Origin: Deltaproteobacteria bacterium
GTDB taxonomy: Bacteria; Desulfobacterota; Desulfarculia; Adiutricales; Adiutricaceae
Direction of reading: 5' to 3'
Assembly: GCA_031267005.1 (NCBI GenBank)
Contig: JAIRZX010000018.1
Location: 1 to 15,642, forward strand
DNA length: 15,642 nt
Shown: positions 12,998 to 15,642 of the stretch, piece after piece
How positions within the stretch are numbered: position 1 is the stretch's first letter
Layout: every line of letters starts with the position of its first letter
Translations under genes and position numbers: made by a program
Notes under the pieces: model-generated
Databases searched by the model: none
The model's input: only the letters and a program-made list of their open reading frames with translations
Told to the model about the DNA's origin: nothing

Positions 12998-14769
12998 CAG
13001 GCGGGGAGCTTCCCGCGGCGGGCGAGGAAGCCCTCGAGGCGGCGGAGGGCCTCCTCGATGCCTTCGGAGCTCACGGCGTAGGAGAACCTCAGGAATCCCT
13101 CGGCCCCGGCGCCGAACTCGCGGCCGGGAACGCAGCCTACCCCGGCCTCCTCCAGGATCTCGAAGACCAATTCCTTGGAGTCGGGGTTCACGTGATCGGC
13201 GCGGGCGAGTATGTAGAAGGCCCCTGCGGGCTCGGCCATGACGCCCAGGCCCAAACGCCTCAGCCCGTCCAGCAGGAGCTTGCGGCGGGAGTCGTAGACG
13301 GCCCGCATGCGCTCAACTTCGGGCCAGCCCTCGTCCAGGGCGGCCACGGCCGCCTTCTGGACGGCGGAGTTCACGGAAATGACGAAGTTCTGGGCCAGCT
13401 TCTGGAGGGGGCGGGCCAGATCCGGGGGGAGCGCCAGGTGCCCCACCCTCCAGCCGGTCATGGCCCAGCTCTTGGAAAGGCCGCCCACGACGGCGCAGCG
13501 GTCGGTGTATTCCAATATGCTGTGGTCGCGCTCCTCCTGGTAGCTCAGGCCGTGGTAGATCTCGTCCGAGACGACGAAGGCCCCCAGCCCGGCTATGGCC
13601 TTGAGCCTCTCGGGGTCCAGCACGGCCCCGGTCGGGTTGGCCGGGGAATTGACGAGGACGGCCTTCACCCCCCTCTCCCGCGCGAGCAGGCTTTTGAGCT
13701 CGTCGGGGTCGACGCGGAAGCCGTCCTTCTCGCGGACCTTCAGGAAGACCGGCTCGCCGCCGCAGAAGCGCACGAAGTTGGGGTAGCAGGAATAGCAGGG
13801 ATCGGTCAGCGCGACCTTGTCGCCGGGCTCCAGGAGCGCTCCGAAGAGGAGCGCCATGCCGACCGAGGTGCCCGGGCAGACGAGGAAGCGCTCGGGGCCT
13901 ATCTCCAGCCCGTAGCGCCTCCGGTAATGGCGGGCCAAGGCCCCCCGGAGCTCCGGGTCGCCCAGCGAGTGGGCGTAGCCGAAGGAGGCCCCGGTGCCGA
14001 GCGCCTGGCGCATGGCCTCCACTATGAAGCCGGGGGTGGGGAAGTCGGGCTCGCCCACCTCCATGTGGATTACAGTCCTGCCCAGCGCCTCCAGCTCCCG
14101 GGCGCGCTCCAGGACCTCCATCACCATGAAGGGGGTGACGCCCTTGGCCCTCGCCGAGACGGCCACGGTTCCGGGAGGGCTCTGCCCGGCGTCCGCGCCC
14201 GAGAGCCTGCGCGGGGGCATGGGCACCCTCAGCGGCTTGGCGGGGGCGGGCGGCGGCCCGTCCCGGAACCCGGAGGGCCCGGCCTCGGCGCACCCGCCGC
14301 CCTTGCCGGGCTTGGCGCCTTTCGGGGGCGCCAAGGGCTCCGGGGGCCTCCTGCCGGAGGGGACCTTGACCCTGGGGGAGGCCTTGAGGGTGGCCAACGG
14401 CTCGCCGTCCGGGCCCTCGCGCCTCTCGGTCAGGGCGCCTGGCCCCCCGCGGGCCGGCTCCCGGGCCGGGCGGGGCCTGGGGGAGGCCTTGGCGTCCTGG
14501 GGGCGGCGGAGGGCCACGGGCTTCCCGGGCCTAGCGGGGGGAGGCCCGGCGGCCAGGGGCCGGGGCCTGTGGGAAGCCCTGCTCTTGGGGGAGGCCTTGG
14601 CTTCGGGGGGCCTGGACGCCTCGCCGGGGGAGGCCTCGGGGGGCTCCCCAGCGCCGGCCCCGGGACCGCCGGCGTGGCCGTCCGCCTGCGCTGCCCCGGC
14701 GCCGGGAGAGGCATCGGGAGGGCCGGGGGACGCGGGGGCCCTGCCCTCGCTGTCGTCGGATGCTGTCAA
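12997..14769 (-). CDS. class I/II PLP-dependent aminotransferase with low-complexity N-terminal extension
   Basis: A fold-type I aminotransferase of the aspartate/alanine aminotransferase superfamily; the amino donor cannot be told from sequence. In a 590-residue protein the catalytic domain runs from about 184. It shows MEVGEPDF (236-243), NPTG (378-381), SDEIY (401-405), the PLP-binding Lys433 in LSKSWAMTGWRVG, and the carboxylate-binding Arg561 in FLRFSYA. The chosen start is TTG 14769: AGGA lies 6 nt upstream and the codon overlaps the TPR stop as TTGA (4 nt). The alternative is ATG 14220 with GAGG upstream, giving a family-typical 407 residues but leaving a 545-bp gap. The 183-residue extension is Pro/Ala/Gly/Lys-rich with recurring Lys-Ala-Ser-Pro-Arg units. 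The stop overlaps the EngB-family start. Enzyme class is secure; the start is not. Confidence 0.9.
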   Translation of the reverse strand: MTASDDSEGRAPASPGPPDASPGAGAAQADGHAGGPGAGAGEPPEASPGEASRPPEAKASPKSRASHRPRPLAAGPPPARPGKPVALRRPQDAKASPRPRPAREPARGGPGALTERREGPDGEPLATLKASPRVKVPSGRRPPEPLAPPKGAKPGKGGGCAEAGPSGFRDGPPPAPAKPLRVPMPPRRLSGADAGQSPPGTVAVSARAKGVTPFMVMEVLERARELEALGRTVIHMEVGEPDFPTPGFIVEAMRQALGTGASFGYAHSLGDPELRGALARHYRRRYGLEIGPERFLVCPGTSVGMALLFGALLEPGDKVALTDPCYSCYPNFVRFCGGEPVFLKVREKDGFRVDPDELKSLLARERGVKAVLVNSPANPTGAVLDPERLKAIAGLGAFVVSDEIYHGLSYQEERDHSILEYTDRCAVVGGLSKSWAMTGWRVGHLALPPDLARPLQKLAQNFVISVNSAVQKAAVAALDEGWPEVERMRAVYDSRRKLLLDGLRRLGLGVMAEPAGAFYILARADHVNPDSKELVFEILEEAGVGCVPGREFGAGAEGFLRFSYAVSSEGIEEALRRLEGFLARRGKLPA

Positions 14770-15566
14770 TTGTAGTCCTTCATTATGTTGCGCACGCGCT
14801 TCTGGGCCTCGACCCCGCGGAGCGAGGAGGCGTCGATCACCACGCAGCGCCCGTAGGCCTCGGCGGCCTCGTCCTTCATGCCGAGTTTCTCGTAGCACTC
14901 GCCCAGGAGGAAGAAGGCGTCGGCGAAGTCCTGGTTCTGGCGGACCGCGGCGGTCAGGTAGTCCACGGCCTCCCGGAAGAGGGCCTTCTGGTAGTCCAGG
15001 TATGCGAGCCGGTAGTAGGCCGGGCCGGCGGCCGGGGTCTGGCCGGCGGAGGCGATTATCTGGTGGTACTGGTCGGCGGCCTTGTCGGGGGCCCCGGAGG
15101 CCTCCTCCAGGAGCCCCATGTTGTAGCGGGACATGTTGGCGTTGGAGTAGGTGAGGTCGTCTATGCAGACCTGGAACTCCGCCCGGGCCTTGTCGTACTC
15201 CTTCTTGTTCAGGTACGCGAGCCCGAGGTTGTTGTGGATGTCCGTCTTGGTGGGATCGAGCGCCAGCGCCTCCAGGTAGAAGCCGACGGCCTTGTCCATG
15301 TCGTTTAGCTGGTAGAAGGTCCTGCCCAGGTGGTGCTTCACGTCCGCGTTGGCGGGGGCAAGGCGCTCGGCCTCCTGGAGGGTCTGGAGGGCCTTGGCGT
15401 AGTCGCCGGTGCGGATGGCCACCAGGCCCACGTTGATGATGGCCTGGATGTGGCTTTCGGAAGTCGCCTGCGCCCCGCGCCGCGAGCCACGGGGCCCGGC
15501 CCCGCAAGCGGCGGCGCCCGTGATGCAGACGGCGAGCAGTAGCGCCAGACAGTACTTGAGGGGCAT
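14766..15566 (-). CDS. TPR-repeat lipoprotein (PilF/PilW-like)
   Basis: A 266-residue protein with a lipoprotein-type signal: a basic start (Lys4), a hydrophobic stretch at 5-20 and a lipobox-like AAAC with Cys21 (the -3 residue is Ala rather than the preferred Leu). About six tetratricopeptide repeats follow, near 40-73, 74-107, 108-141, 145-178, 183-215 and 217-249, with typical positions such as GDYAKAL, HNNLGLAYLNKKEYDKA and LGECYEKLGMKDEAAEAY. TPR lipoproteins of this shape include the type IV pilus assembly factor PilF/PilW; that match is only architectural. The ATG at 15566 has AAGGAG (15574-15579) 7 nt upstream. It is the first visible gene of an overlapping set with the aminotransferase and the EngB-family gene, so it probably shares their transcript. 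Confidence 0.9.
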   Translation of the reverse strand: MPLKYCLALLLAVCITGAAACGAGPRGSRRGAQATSESHIQAIINVGLVAIRTGDYAKALQTLQEAERLAPANADVKHHLGRTFYQLNDMDKAVGFYLEALALDPTKTDIHNNLGLAYLNKKEYDKARAEFQVCIDDLTYSNANMSRYNMGLLEEASGAPDKAADQYHQIIASAGQTPAAGPAYYRLAYLDYQKALFREAVDYLTAAVRQNQDFADAFFLLGECYEKLGMKDEAAEAYGRCVVIDASSLRGVEAQKRVRNIMKDYN

Positions 15567-15573
15567 CGGGGTT

Positions 15574-15579
15574 CTCCTT
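15574..15579 (-). promoter_or_regulatory. ribosome binding site of the TPR lipoprotein gene
   Basis: Read on the minus strand, AAGGAG lies 7 nt before ATG 15566. The remaining bases to the window end are GC-rich; no promoter is visible there, so the transcript may begin further upstream. Confidence 0.8.
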
Positions 15580-15642
15580 GGCCTCGGGACAGGGGGGCGC
15601 GGGGCCGGGCTGGTTTGGCGGCGCCCCGCCCGGGCGGGGGGC

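Noticed and set aside
14770..15507. Upstream part of the long open frame that runs into the aminotransferase
   Set aside because: This part overlaps the TPR lipoprotein gene in another frame; the TPR frame has clear repeats, a signal sequence and a ribosome site, so the aminotransferase is begun at 14769.

Overview
The window looks like chromosomal DNA from a GC-rich bacterium. It carries a ribosomal protein S21 gene, an EngB-type GTPase, a class I fructose-1,6-bisphosphatase and a lipoprotein with TPR repeats. Genes start with ATG or TTG and usually have Shine-Dalgarno sites. An anaerobic, Desulfobacterota-like (former deltaproteobacterial) host is my guess from this gene mix, held with low confidence. 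No rRNA, tRNA, CRISPR array or recognisable transposase was seen.

Left half (1-8974) is gene-poor. It opens with an array of 8-bp repeats running into very AT-rich DNA, then about 1 kb of GC-rich DNA with no credible gene, then an AT-rich stretch of consecutive hairpins. Three genes follow. Two are paralogous, plus-strand proteins of about 580 residues with an AAA-ATPase-like N-terminal region (PF09820 type) and a C-terminal PD-(D/E)XK nuclease-like domain (PDDEXK_9 / DUF1703 type). Between them, on the minus strand, lies an AbrB-family (PF05145) membrane protein. The spacers are long and full of inverted and tandem repeats. A hairpin element of about 75 bp occurs once downstream of each ATPase-nuclease gene.

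Right half (8975-15566) is compact and entirely on the minus strand. In transcription order it holds a TPR lipoprotein, a PLP-dependent aminotransferase and an EngB-family GTPase, joined by overlapping stop/start codons (4 nt and 1 nt) and so probably translationally coupled. Next come rpsU with its own strong sigma70-type promoter, a TTG start and a clear terminator, and then fbp. The spacer between rpsU and fbp contains seven 24-bp tandem repeats. The aminotransferase and the GTPase both carry very long low-complexity extensions, which is the most unusual protein-level feature here.

The right half reads as housekeeping: ribosome assembly and translation (engB, rpsU), gluconeogenesis (fbp), amino-acid metabolism and envelope or pilus-type TPR function. 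The left half reads as accessory DNA: duplicated ATPase-nuclease genes of unknown role set in repeat-rich, non-coding sequence.
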